DNA of 64,000 bases. It comes from Azophilus sp026709365. Lineage in GTDB: Bacteria; Pseudomonadota; Gammaproteobacteria; Pseudomonadales; Azotimanducaceae. Position 1 is the first letter of the stretch. Every line of letters begins with the position of its first letter. Positions 8,213 through 17,704 of the stretch are shown one piece after another. The stretch is taken from positions 2,728,001 through 2,792,000 of the forward strand of contig OZ241345.1 in assembly GCA_965200175.1 (NCBI GenBank), read 5' to 3'. Under the pieces are notes generated by a model, which searched no databases, was not told the DNA's origin, and saw only the letters and a list, made by a program, of their open reading frames with translations. The translations under genes and the position numbers were made by a program.

Positions 8213-9232
8213 ATGAGCGCATCCGCCGGGTCGGGAGCCTTGGGCCGCGCAATCCAGGACGCCATCGACGGGAAGACCAAGCCGCTCGGCTCCCTCGGCA
8301 GGCTGGAAGCGCTCGCCGCACAGCTCGCCGATGTCCAGAAAACGCTTCAGCCCACTGCGGAACGCTGCCGACTGACTGTGTTCGCCGCTGACCACGGCAT
8401 CGCGCAGGCCGGCGTGTCCGCCTTTCCCCAAGTGGTGACCCGGCAGATGCTGCGGAACTTTCTCGACGGCGGCGCTGCTGCCAACGTCATCGCCAAGGCG
8501 CTAGGCGTGGAATTCGCCGTGGTCGATGCCGGCGTGGCGGGCCGGGGCTTGCGGCATCCCAAGCTGGTTTCGGTCCGCATCGGCAACGGCACCCGCAATT
8601 CGGCTGAGCAGCCGGCGATGTCGGCGGCCCAATGCCGCCGCGCACTGCGGGAGGGCCGCGCGATCGGTAGCGAGCCAGGCTGCGAGGTGGCCTGCTTCGG
8701 TGAGATGGGCATTGGCAACACTTCATCCGCAAGCCTGGTGGCCGCCAAGCTGCTCGGTTTGCCCGTCGGCGAACTGACCGGCCGCGGCACCGGCTTGGAC
8801 GACGCCGGCCTAGCCCGAAAGCGACGCATCCTGGAGGCGGCGGCGGCGCGAACGCCTGCCAAACTGGCGCCGGAAAGCGCCTTGCGCGAATACGGCGGCT
8901 TCGAGACCGTGATGCTGGCCGGCGCCATGATGGGCGCTGCCGAGGCGGGCAAGCTGGTGCTGGTGGACGGCTTTATCGCGACGGCATCCGCCCTGGCCGC
9001 GCTGCGCATCCTGCCCGACGCCAAACGCCACATGGTGTTTGCGCATTGCTCCGCCGAACCGGGGCACCGCCTAGTGCTGGAAGCGATGGGCGCCGAGCCG
9101 CTGCTCGACCTGGGCCTGCGGCTCGGCGAGGGCACGGGCGCCCTGCTGGCCTGGCCGTTGGTGCAGGCCGCCGCGGCAATGCTGCGCGACATGGCCAGCT
9201 TCCGGTCCGCCGGCGTCAGCGAGCAGTCGTGA
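8213..9232 (+). CDS. cobT: Nicotinate-nucleotide:dimethylbenzimidazole phosphoribosyltransferase CobT
   Basis: Cytoplasmic enzyme that activates the lower-ligand base by moving ribose phosphate from nicotinate mononucleotide onto dimethylbenzimidazole, giving alpha-ribazole phosphate. At 339 residues it has the family length. Visible family motifs are KPLGSLGRLE near residue 23, FAADHGIAQAGVSAFPQ near 62, GEMGIGNTSSAS near 162, and the catalytic-glutamate segment LGEGTGALLAWPL near 308. First gene of the run cobT-cobS-cobC-cobO, with each junction overlapping by 4 bp. No cobalamin riboswitch is seen upstream; a MITE-like repeat lies 127 bp before the start. Confidence 0.95.
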   Translation: MSASAGSGALGRAIQDAIDGKTKPLGSLGRLEALAAQLADVQKTLQPTAERCRLTVFAADHGIAQAGVSAFPQVVTRQMLRNFLDGGAAANVIAKALGVEFAVVDAGVAGRGLRHPKLVSVRIGNGTRNSAEQPAMSAAQCRRALREGRAIGSEPGCEVACFGEMGIGNTSSASLVAAKLLGLPVGELTGRGTGLDDAGLARKRRILEAAAARTPAKLAPESALREYGGFETVMLAGAMMGAAEAGKLVLVDGFIATASALAALRILPDAKRHMVFAHCSAEPGHRLVLEAMGAEPLLDLGLRLGEGTGALLAWPLVQAAAAMLRDMASFRSAGVSEQS

Positions 9233-10137
9233 AGCGCGCCGCGGAGGAGCTGGGCGCCTTCGCCTTGGCGGTGCAGTTTCTCACCCGGTTGCCAATCCCC
9301 GCCCCAGCTGTCTGCAGCCCCGAACGCCTCGCCGCCTCGGTGCGCCACTATCCCCTGGTGGGCGGGCTGGTCGGCGCGCTTTGCGCGGGCTGCTTGTGGC
9401 TGGCGGACTTGGCCCTGCCGAGCTTTGTGGCCGTGCTGCTGGCGGTGGCAGCGGGGCTGGCGCTGACCGGCGCCATGCACGAGGACGGGCTGGCCGACAG
9501 CTTCGACGGCATCGGCGCAGCGGGCGGGCCAGGCGACATGCAAGTAAACCGCATCCTGAACGCCATGCGCGACAGCCGTCTCGGCGCCTTCGGCGCCACC
9601 GCCCTCATCACCGCATTGGCGATCAAGGTGGCCGCCCTCGCCAGCCTGCCGCCGTTCGCCGCGGGCATCGCCCTGATTGTCGGGCACGGCCTGTCCCGCC
9701 TGTCCTGCATCATCGTCATGCAAACCAGCACTTACCTGCGCGCAACCGAAGTGGCTTCCCAACCGCAGGGACCGCCCGTGAGTCAGGGCGAGGGCGGAAC
9801 GCCCCCAGTCCAGGAGGCACCGCAATTGCCAGCGCGAACCGAAGCCGCCGACGGTGCGCGTTCGCCCGGGATCGCGACGCCGCTGGCCGGCCGCTTGGAC
9901 GCGCTGAGCTGGCTCACCGTCCTCGCCACCTCCGCAGTGCTGCTGACGGGGCTTTTCAGCCTGCTTGGGCCGCTGGCCGCAGCTGGCGCCCTCGCCGGGT
10001 TCATAGCCGGGCAGGCGTTGATGCGGCTCGTCCTTGAGCGCAAGCTGCGGGGCTACACCGGCGACACCCTCGGCGCGGTCCAGCAGGCCAGCGAGATCGG
10101 ACTGTATTTGGGGGTTCTGGCGAGCATGGGTGGATGA
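9229..10137 (+). CDS. cobS: Adenosylcobinamide-GDP ribazoletransferase CobS with in-frame linker insert
   Basis: Integral membrane enzyme that joins adenosylcobinamide-GDP and alpha-ribazole to complete the cobalamin nucleotide loop. It starts with GTG at 9229, overlapping the cobT stop (GTGA); the open frame upstream is a shadow. The Mg-binding motif AMHEDGLADSFDG is at about residues 82-94 and the C-terminal GYTGDTLGAVQQ motif is present. At 302 residues it is about 50 longer than usual. The excess is a Pro/Gln/Gly-rich stretch at about residues 170-220 (SQPQGPPVSQGEGGTPP...), whose DNA contains GGGCG-GAA-CGCCC at 9792-9804. That closely resembles the palindromic core of the intergenic repeats, so the linker may be repeat-derived. 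Confidence 0.93.
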   Translation: MKRAAEELGAFALAVQFLTRLPIPAPAVCSPERLAASVRHYPLVGGLVGALCAGCLWLADLALPSFVAVLLAVAAGLALTGAMHEDGLADSFDGIGAAGGPGDMQVNRILNAMRDSRLGAFGATALITALAIKVAALASLPPFAAGIALIVGHGLSRLSCIIVMQTSTYLRATEVASQPQGPPVSQGEGGTPPVQEAPQLPARTEAADGARSPGIATPLAGRLDALSWLTVLATSAVLLTGLFSLLGPLAAAGALAGFIAGQALMRLVLERKLRGYTGDTLGAVQQASEIGLYLGVLASMGG

Positions 10138-10688
10138 GCCTGATCTTGGTCCGCCATACCCGGCCCGACGTGCCGGCGGGCCTGTGCTACGGGCGCCTGG
10201 ACGTTGCGTTGCTGGACACCTTCGCCGACGAGGCCACGGCGGTGCTGCGCATCCTGCCCGAAGTCCGGCGCGTGGCCGCAAGCCCCCTGCGGCGCTGCCG
10301 CGAACTCGCGCAGCACATCGCCGCCAGCCGGTCGCTGCCCCTGCACGTTGACCAGCGGCTGACCGAGATGGACTTCGGCACTTGGGAGGGGCGCCTCTGG
10401 TCGCAGCTGCCCGCATCCGAACTACAGGCCTGGGCCAACGACTTCATGCACGCCCGGCCCCACGGCGGAGAGAGCGTCGCCATGCTGCAGCGCCGCGTTG
10501 AGGACGCCATCGCCCACTGGACGGCATACCGGGAGCCGATCGCGCTGGTCACCCACGCCGGCGTCATCAAGGCGGCCGCATCGGCGGGCGGCAGCCAAGC
10601 GCGGGACTTCGCCGTTTCAGTGGACTTTGGTGGCATCATGGGGCTTGCGCAAAGCCGACCAAGGCCAACCAAGGAGACCCAAGCATGA
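10134..10688 (+). CDS. cobC: Alpha-ribazole phosphatase, histidine phosphatase family
   Basis: Removes the phosphate from alpha-ribazole 5'-phosphate (or from cobalamin 5'-phosphate) in nucleotide-loop assembly. It is a 184-residue phosphoglycerate-mutase-fold protein: RHTRP at residues 7-11 holds the catalytic His (RHG in many relatives), with ASPLRRCRELA near 49, TEMDFGTWEG near 79 and the second active-site His in VTHAGVIK near 140. ATG overlaps the cobS stop and its own stop overlaps cobO, so it belongs to the same operon. Assignment to CobC rather than another histidine phosphatase rests on this context. Confidence 0.88.
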   Translation: MSLILVRHTRPDVPAGLCYGRLDVALLDTFADEATAVLRILPEVRRVAASPLRRCRELAQHIAASRSLPLHVDQRLTEMDFGTWEGRLWSQLPASELQAWANDFMHARPHGGESVAMLQRRVEDAIAHWTAYREPIALVTHAGVIKAAASAGGSQARDFAVSVDFGGIMGLAQSRPRPTKETQA

Positions 10689-11287
10689 ACGACCCCGCAA
10701 CGCACGCCGAGAACATGAAGCGCCAGCAGGCCGCCCAACGCAAGCGGGTCAAGGCCGCATCCGCGCCGGACCGGGGATTGGTGCTGGTCTATACCGGGGA
10801 GGGCAAGGGCAAGTCGAGTTCCGCCTTCGGCGTGATCGCGCGCGCGCTCGGCTGGGGCCAGCAGGTGGGCGTGGTGCAGTTCATCAAGGGCGCTTGGAAG
10901 ACCGGCGAACGCCAATTCTTCGCCAAGTTCGACGGCCAGCTGGACTGGCACACCATGGGCGAGGGCTTCACTTGGGACACCCAGGATCTTGAGCGGGACG
11001 TCGCCACCGCCCAAGCCGCATTTGCCAAGGCGCGCGGGATGCTCGAAAGCGGCGGCTACGACCTGCTGGTTCTCGACGAAGTCAACATCGCGCTGCGCTA
11101 TGGCTACCTGTCGGAAACCGACGTCATTGAGGGCCTGAAGGCCCGATCCAAGCGAACCAGCGTCATCCTGACCGGACGGGACGCAAAGCCCGCAATCTGC
11201 GGCTACGCCGATCTCGTCAGCGAAATGCGGGCCGTCAAGCACCCGTTCGATGCCGGCATCAAGGCCGTGCGCGGCATCGACTTCTAG
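10685..11287 (+). CDS. cobO: Corrinoid adenosyltransferase CobO/BtuR
   Basis: Transfers the adenosyl group from ATP to the cobalt of Co(I) corrinoids, making the active coenzyme form and serving both synthesis and salvage. It has 200 residues. The modified P-loop YTGEGKGKSSSAFG is near residue 36, VVQFIKGAWKTGE near 60, and the DEVNIALRYGYL segment of this family near 135. The Lys/Arg-rich N-terminus (about 25 residues) is typical. Last gene of the first cobalamin run; a 398-bp gap with promoter and riboswitch separates it from btuB. Confidence 0.95.
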   Translation: MNDPATHAENMKRQQAAQRKRVKAASAPDRGLVLVYTGEGKGKSSSAFGVIARALGWGQQVGVVQFIKGAWKTGERQFFAKFDGQLDWHTMGEGFTWDTQDLERDVATAQAAFAKARGMLESGGYDLLVLDEVNIALRYGYLSETDVIEGLKARSKRTSVILTGRDAKPAICGYADLVSEMRAVKHPFDAGIKAVRGIDF

Positions 11288-11319
11288 AGTTCCGGGCATT
11301 TTCCAGGCACAAGCCACTA

Positions 11320-11347
11320 TTGACAGCCCTCCTGCAATTCCCACAAT
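11320..11347 (+). promoter_or_regulatory. Putative sigma-70 promoter of the btuB operon
   Basis: A perfect -35 TTGACA at 11320-11325 and a weak -10 CACAAT at 11342-11347, 16 bp apart, end just before the 5' side of the riboswitch, which is where a riboswitch-controlled transcript should begin. Read by eye only. Confidence 0.5.
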
Positions 11348-11353
11348 GCCCGC

Positions 11354-11512
11354 AGGTGGTGCCGTCCGACGGGCGGCCAAAAGGGAACCCGGTGCAAGTC
11401 CGGGACTGTACCCGCAACTGTAAGCCAGGAGCTGGCGGCCACGAAGCCACTGGAGGCGACTCCGGGAAGGCGGCCGCAAGCAGGGATCGGCGAGCCAGGA
11501 GACCTGCCACCG
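11354..11512 (+). promoter_or_regulatory. Cobalamin (adenosylcobalamin) riboswitch
   Basis: Leader RNA that senses cobalamin and lowers expression of the uptake operon when it is plentiful. Family landmarks appear in order: GGGAACCCGGTGCAAGTCCG near 11388, ACCCGCAACTGTAAGCCAGG near 11410, the GCCACTGG...GGGAAGGCGGC region near 11445-11473, and the B12 box AGCCAGGAGACCTGCC at about 11493-11508. The ends (GCAGGTGG near 11352 and CCTGCCAC at 11503-11510) can close the outer stem. The expression platform should lie between here and the btuB ribosome binding site at about 11673; whether it acts on termination or translation cannot be decided by eye. Confidence 0.93.
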
Positions 11513-11685
11513 CGTCGTTCGTTCAGGGCCGGGACATTGCCCATGAACGGGATGCAGCGTTTCGGCGCATCCTCGCCTCGGTTAGCCAGGGGATTCCTCG
11601 CAACGACACTTGAGCCGCGCGTCATGGCTGACGGGCGGCATTGTTGTTGTCGCAGCGCATCCCGCCAGGGATGAGGAGGAATCCA

Positions 11686-13533
11686 ATGACCCGCAGCGTC
11701 CTGCCACTGCTTCTGGCCGCTTGGGCGGCCACATCCGCCGCCGCCGAACCACCGGCCAGCGGCGAAGGCCCGACCCGCATCGAAACCATCGTGGTCAGCG
11801 CCACGCGCATCGAACAGACCGCCGCCGAGGTCGGTTCCACAGCCTGGACCATCGACTCAGCGGAGATCGAAGCGCTCGGCTTCTCACACGCCTTGGACGC
11901 CGTCGCCAAGGCGCCCGGCGTCACCGTCAACCAGAACGGCGCCTTTGGCGGTTCCGCCTCAGTGCGCATTCGCGGCGCCTCCAGCGACCAGACGCTGGTG
12001 TTGATCGACGGCGTGGCCGTCAACGACGCATCCTCGCCCGGCGGCGGCTTCAACTTCGCCCGGCTGGACGCCGAGAACATCGAGCGCATCGAGATTCTGA
12101 GCGGTCCTCAATCGACGCTCTGGGGAACCGACGCCATTGGCGGCGTGGTTTCCATCACTACCCGCCAACCGGGGGAGGGACTCGGCGGCGGCCTGTTTGC
12201 GCAGGCGGGCTCGTTCGGCGCCTTTCGCGGCGGCGCATCGATCAGCCACGGCGGCTCCGCCGGCGACTTCCGGCTCGCCGCCACAGGGCTGCGCACCGAC
12301 GGCATCTCCCGTGCGGATAAGCGAAACGGCAACGCCGAGGAGGACGGCTTCGATTCGCTCAGCCTGTCCGCCCGAGGCGGCCTGAACCTTTCTCGGGACG
12401 CGCGACTCGAGGGCAGCCTGCTGTGGAACGACTCCGACGCCGAATTCGACAGCTTCCGTTCCGGCGCCCAAGGCAACGTCGGCGACGGCGACGAGGTCAG
12501 CAAGACCGAGGAGCTGTCCGGGCACTTGGCCTTGAAGGCACCCCTGTTTGAGGGTCGCTTGGACAATCTGCTGCTCATCGGCCGCGCCGAGATCGACCGT
12601 GGGAACTTCAGCGATGGCGAGCGGAGCTTCGCGGCCAACGGCGAGCGCACCCTGTTCCGCTACCAGGGCACCTTGGCCATTGATGCGGGGAGCACGCTGG
12701 CGATGGGCGCCGAACGCGAGGAAGCCAAGGCGAATGGCGAGGACAGAGCCATTAACGGACTGTTCGCGCTCTATGAGCGGCAACTGGCGCAGGGGCTGAC
12801 GCTGACCGGCGGCGTTCGCTCCGACGACCACGACCGGTTCGGCTCGGCCACCACGGCCCGCCTCGCGGTCGCATGGCAGGCATTGCCTGGCCTGACGGCG
12901 CGCGCCAGCTGGGGAGAGGGCTTCAAGGCGCCAACGCTTTTTCAAACGACCTACTTCTGCTGCGGCGCCACGGCGGCCAACGCGGCCCTGCGGCCGGAGC
13001 GTTCCAAGGGCGTCGATGTCGGGGTCGAGTGGCGTCCGGAAAACGGGGCCAGCCACATCAGCCTGACCTACTTCCGGCAGGATACGGACAACCTAATCAA
13101 CTTTTCGTTCGCCGCCGGGGGCTACGAAAACATCGAAAAGGCGGAATCGAAGGGCATCGAAACGTCAGCGGCCTGGCAGCTCACGGATACGATATCGCTA
13201 TCCGCGGACTACGCGCACATCCAAGCCAAGGAAGGCGATGGCACGGCGTTGATCCGAGTGCCGGAGCATTCCGGCGACCTAGCCCTCGGCTTCGACCCGT
13301 CCGGCCCTTTCTCCGGCACGGTTCTGCTGCGCTTCAATGGGCGGGAACCTGACCGCGGCGGCATCGAGCTCGACGATTGGGTGCGCGTTGACCTAAACGC
13401 CCGGTACCGGGTTTCCAACAACTTCGAGTTGTTCGGGCGCATCGAAAATCTGTTCGACGCCCATTACCAGCAAATTCTCGGCTACGGCACGCCCGGCCTG
13501 TCGGGATCACTGGGTTTGCGGTGGCGTTTCTAG
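11686..13533 (+). CDS. btuB: TonB-dependent cobalamin receptor BtuB
   Basis: Outer-membrane 22-strand barrel that imports corrinoids using TonB energy. The ATG at 11686 is chosen because GAGGAGGA lies just before it and a clear signal peptide follows (MTRSVLPLLLAAWAATSAAA); the in-frame TTG at 11641 has no such support. The TonB-box-like ETIVVSATR comes right after the signal, then the plug (ALDAVAKAPGVTVNQNG, VRIRGASSDQTLVLIDGV) and a barrel ending in GLRWRF with the usual terminal Phe. 615 residues. First gene downstream of the riboswitch and followed by a binding protein and ABC transporter for the same ligand. Confidence 0.95.
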   Translation: MTRSVLPLLLAAWAATSAAAEPPASGEGPTRIETIVVSATRIEQTAAEVGSTAWTIDSAEIEALGFSHALDAVAKAPGVTVNQNGAFGGSASVRIRGASSDQTLVLIDGVAVNDASSPGGGFNFARLDAENIERIEILSGPQSTLWGTDAIGGVVSITTRQPGEGLGGGLFAQAGSFGAFRGGASISHGGSAGDFRLAATGLRTDGISRADKRNGNAEEDGFDSLSLSARGGLNLSRDARLEGSLLWNDSDAEFDSFRSGAQGNVGDGDEVSKTEELSGHLALKAPLFEGRLDNLLLIGRAEIDRGNFSDGERSFAANGERTLFRYQGTLAIDAGSTLAMGAEREEAKANGEDRAINGLFALYERQLAQGLTLTGGVRSDDHDRFGSATTARLAVAWQALPGLTARASWGEGFKAPTLFQTTYFCCGATAANAALRPERSKGVDVGVEWRPENGASHISLTYFRQDTDNLINFSFAAGGYENIEKAESKGIETSAAWQLTDTISLSADYAHIQAKEGDGTALIRVPEHSGDLALGFDPSGPFSGTVLLRFNGREPDRGGIELDDWVRVDLNARYRVSNNFELFGRIENLFDAHYQQILGYGTPGLSGSLGLRWRF

Positions 13534-14417
13534 CGCGCCCATCCCACCAACCTGCGTCGCCAAGGCGGGCCATGCTGGCACTTGCCGTCGCCGCCTTGGG
13601 CGCCGGTTGCGGCAAGCCGCCAGACGATGGATTGCGGGAACTGCATGGGAGTCCGCAGCGCATCGTCAGCCTCGATTTCTGCGCTGATCAGTACGTATTG
13701 AAGTTCGCGGACCGGAAGCGCATCCTGGCGGTGTCGCCGGACGCGGGGCGCGAGTTCTCCTACATGCGCAAGCGGGCAGCGGGCCTGCCCACCGTCCGGC
13801 CGGTGGCGGAGGACGTGATCGTGCTGCAGCCCGACCTGGTGGTGCGCTCCTACGGAGGCGGGCCGCAAGCGCCGACGATGTTCGCGCGCGCCGGCATACC
13901 CGTGCATACGGTCGGCTGGGCCGAGGACTTCCCGGCGGTCCTGCGCACGATCAGGGACACGGCCAAGGCGCTCGGCGCGGCTGACGATGGCCTGGTCGTG
14001 GCCGCGCAAACCCGCCATCGCCGAGAGGCCTTGGCGCGCGAACATCCACTGCGCCGCAGCGCCCTGTACATGACGCCCGGCGGGGTGACGTCCGGGCCCG
14101 GCTCGCTGATCCATGAAATGCTCACCAGCGCCGGCCTCGACAACTTCCAGAGCCGTCCGGGCTGGCGAACGCTGCCCTTGGAGCGCTTGGCCTTTGAGCA
14201 GCCCGACCTGATTGCGGCGGCCTTCTTCGAGAGTCTGACCAATCACCCAAACCGTTGGAGTCCCAGCCGGCACCCGGTGGCCCAAGCCCAACTCGCCGAG
14301 CGCGCCCTGGTTCCGATCAAGGGCGCTTGGACCGCCTGCGGCGCTTGGTTCCTGATGGACGCGGTGGAGGCGCTGGCGCGGGCCGCCGGCGCGCCCAACC
14401 CCGGCAGCGCCGAATGA
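13521..14417 (+). CDS. btuF: Cobalamin-binding periplasmic protein, BtuF-like
   Basis: Binds corrinoids in the periplasm for BtuCD. A 12-residue hydrophobic run ending in LGAGC (Cys near residue 30) makes it a likely lipoprotein. Class III binding-protein signs are RIVSLDFCADQYVLKF near residue 48, ILAVSPDA, QPDLVVRSY, and a long helix linking two lobes. Two starts fit: GTG at 13521, overlapping btuB, and ATG at 13572, which gives a tighter lipoprotein signal. Its stop overlaps btuC (ATGA). Confidence 0.87.
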   Translation: MAFLARPSHQPASPRRAMLALAVAALGAGCGKPPDDGLRELHGSPQRIVSLDFCADQYVLKFADRKRILAVSPDAGREFSYMRKRAAGLPTVRPVAEDVIVLQPDLVVRSYGGGPQAPTMFARAGIPVHTVGWAEDFPAVLRTIRDTAKALGAADDGLVVAAQTRHRREALAREHPLRRSALYMTPGGVTSGPGSLIHEMLTSAGLDNFQSRPGWRTLPLERLAFEQPDLIAAAFFESLTNHPNRWSPSRHPVAQAQLAERALVPIKGAWTACGAWFLMDAVEALARAAGAPNPGSAE

Positions 14418-15418
14418 AGGCGAGCGCCGCCCGGCCCTTGGCGGGATCGGCAGCGCTGGCGCTGGCCTGCCTGGCCGCCCTGTTTGCGGCCTGCCTGCTC
14501 GGCTCGACCCCAATGGAGGCCGAACGGGTGTTGGCGGCGCTCTTCGGGCAGGGCTCCGCCGGCGATCAGCTGGTGGTGACGCACATCCGCCTGCCCCGGG
14601 CGCTGTCCGCCTTCGCGGTTGGCGCAGCGCTTGGCGCGAGCGGCGCCGCGCTGCAGGGCCTGCTCCGCAATCCTTTGGCGGAGCCCGGAGTGCTCGGCGT
14701 GTCGGCGACGGCATCCTTGGCGGCGACCGCCGCGCTCTACTACGGCTATGCGGCGACCAGCGCCTGGGCAGTGCCCACGGCGGCGATCGCCGGGGCCCTC
14801 GCGGCGACGGCCCTGATCGCCTTGGCAGCGCTGCGCACGGCCTCAGCGGTGACCCTGATCCTGATTGGGGTGGGCCTGTCGAGCTTCGCCGGCGCCACGA
14901 TGAACCTGCTGATGAACCTCGCGCCCAATCCATTCTCGCTGGCGGACATGATCAACTGGATGCTGGGCTCGGTGGCCAATCGGAGCTTTCTCGACCTAGC
15001 CTTTGCCGCGCCCTTCCTGATCGCGGGCTTCGGACTGCTGCTCGCCGCCAAGCGCGGCCTCTCAGCGTTGACGCTCGGTGAGGAGGCGGCAAGCGGCGCC
15101 GGCCTGAACCTGAGGCGGCAACGCCTGCTCGTGGTGCTGGGCGCGGGGCTCGCCACCGGCGCTGCGGTGTCCATAGCCGGCGTGATCGGATTCGTCGGCA
15201 TCGTCGCCCCCCACATCGTGCGGCCGATGGTCGATCACGATCCGGCGCGCTCCCTGCTGCCGTCCGCCCTGTTGGGCGGCCTGATCCTGGTGCTCGCCGA
15301 CATCGGCGTGCGGCTCGTGCCAACCGCCAGCGAACTTAAGCTCGGCGTGGTCGCCGCGCTGATCGGGGCACCGGCCTTCATCTGGATTGCCATGCAGCGC
15401 CGCAGCGTCCACGACTAG
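14414..15418 (+). CDS. btuC: Cobalamin ABC transporter permease BtuC (FecCD family)
   Basis: Inner-membrane channel for corrinoid import, about ten helices in 334 residues. Family motifs are IRLPRALSAFAVGAALGASG near residue 57, LQGLLRNPLAEPGVLGVS near 80 and GVIGFVGIVAPHIVRPMV near 256. ATG at 14414 overlaps the btuF stop; upstream codons of the same frame are a shadow. Paired with btuF and btuD in one operon under the riboswitch. Confidence 0.92.
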   Translation: MKASAARPLAGSAALALACLAALFAACLLGSTPMEAERVLAALFGQGSAGDQLVVTHIRLPRALSAFAVGAALGASGAALQGLLRNPLAEPGVLGVSATASLAATAALYYGYAATSAWAVPTAAIAGALAATALIALAALRTASAVTLILIGVGLSSFAGATMNLLMNLAPNPFSLADMINWMLGSVANRSFLDLAFAAPFLIAGFGLLLAAKRGLSALTLGEEAASGAGLNLRRQRLLVVLGAGLATGAAVSIAGVIGFVGIVAPHIVRPMVDHDPARSLLPSALLGGLILVLADIGVRLVPTASELKLGVVAALIGAPAFIWIAMQRRSVHD

Positions 15419-15428
15419 GGAGCCTGTG

Positions 15429-16225
<797 letters not shown>

Positions 16226-16229
<4 letters not shown>

Positions 16230-17704
16230 AAGCCCATGGCTTGATGATTCAGGGCACTGGCTCGGATGTCGGCAAATCGCTGATCGCCGCTGCCCTGTGC
16301 CGCATCGCCCGCCGCCGGGGCATCGCGGTGGCGCCCTTCAAGCCGCAGAACATGTCGAACAACGCCGCGGCCTGCCCCGCGGGCGGCGAGATCGGGCGCG
16401 CCCAAGCGCTGCAGGCGCAAGCCGCGGGCCTTGAACCCGAAACGGACTTCAACCCGGTGCTGCTCAAGCCCGAGTCGGACCGCCGGGCGCAGGTGGTGGT
16501 GCAGGGCCAGGTCGCCGACAGCATGAGCGCGGCCGACTACATGGCCCGGCGAGACCTCCGCATGAGCGCCGTGCTCGACAGCTTCAGTCGGCTCGCCAGC
16601 GCCTACGAACTCATCATCGTGGAAGGTGCGGGGAGCCCGGCGGAGATCAACCTGCGGGCGGGCGACATCGCCAACATGGGCTTCGCCCGCCGGGTCGGCC
16701 TGCCCGTCTGCTTGGTGGGCGACATCGACAAGGGCGGCGTCATCGCCAGCTTGGCCGGCACGCAGGCGGTGCTGGACAAAGAGGACGCAGCGTTGGTCTG
16801 CGGATTCCTCATCAACAAGTTTCGCGGCGATCCCAAGCTGTTCGATGACGGCCTCGCCGCCATCGAGTCGCGCACGGGCTGGCGGAGCTTTGGCGTGGTG
16901 CCTTGGCTGGGCTGCGCTGCGGACCTGCCCGCCGAGGACGCCGTGGCGCTCGGCCGCAGCAGGCCCGCAACCGGAGCCGGGCTCAGGGTGGTCGCCCCAA
17001 TGCTCTCCCGAATGGCCAATTTCGACGATGCGGACCCGTTGAGGATGGAGCCTGGCGTCGATTTCCGCTGGGTGCCGCCCGGACGCGCCCTGCCCCGAGA
17101 CGCCGATGCGGTGATCCTGTTCGGCACCAAATCGACGCTGGGCGAGCTGGCCTTCCTGCGCGCTCAAGGCTGGGACCACGACATCCTCGCCCATGCCCGG
17201 ACGGGAGGCCGGGTGCTGGGACTGTGCGGCGGCTTCCAGATGCTTGGCCACAGCATCGCCGACGATGCCGGCGCCGACGGCCCGGCCGGCCGGGCGCAGG
17301 GCCTTTGCCTGCTTGACGTGTACACGGAATTGTCGCTGGCCAAGACAGTGCGGACGGTCCAAGGCCATTGCCTGCGCACTGGCCTGCCGGTGTCGGGCTA
17401 CGAGATCCACGTCGGCCGCACTGCCGGCCCCGACTGCGCCCGCGCCTTGTTCAACTTCCAAGGCCGACGGGACGGCGCCCGCTCCGCCGATGGCCTGATT
17501 GAGGGCAGCTACCTGCATGGGATGTTCACTGACGACGACTTTCGCCGCGCCTGGCTGCGGCAGGCCGGTGCCGACGGCGGTTCGGCGCTGGAGTTCGGCG
17601 CCGCCGTCGAAGCGGCTCTTGAGGCGCTCGCCGACGGCGTGGAGGAGGCGCTCGACATCGACGCGCTGCTGGCTTGCGCCGCGGCGCCATCTGTTGCCAC
17701 ATGA
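16226..17704 (+). CDS. cobQ: Cobyric acid synthase CobQ
   Basis: Glutamine-dependent amidation of adenosylcobyrinic acid a,c-diamide at four side chains to give cobyric acid. N-terminal P-loop-like domain: MIQGTGSDVGKS, then PFKPQNMSNNAA near residue 34, VEGAGSPAEINLR near 131, GDIDKGGV near 165. C-terminal triad glutamine amidotransferase domain: nucleophile Cys in VLGLCGGFQMLG near 332, and a final His in GSYLHGMF near 427. 492 residues from the TTG at 16226, which overlaps btuD, or 486 from the ATG at 16244; both fit. The corrin-ring genes and CobB that would feed it are not in this window. Confidence 0.95.
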
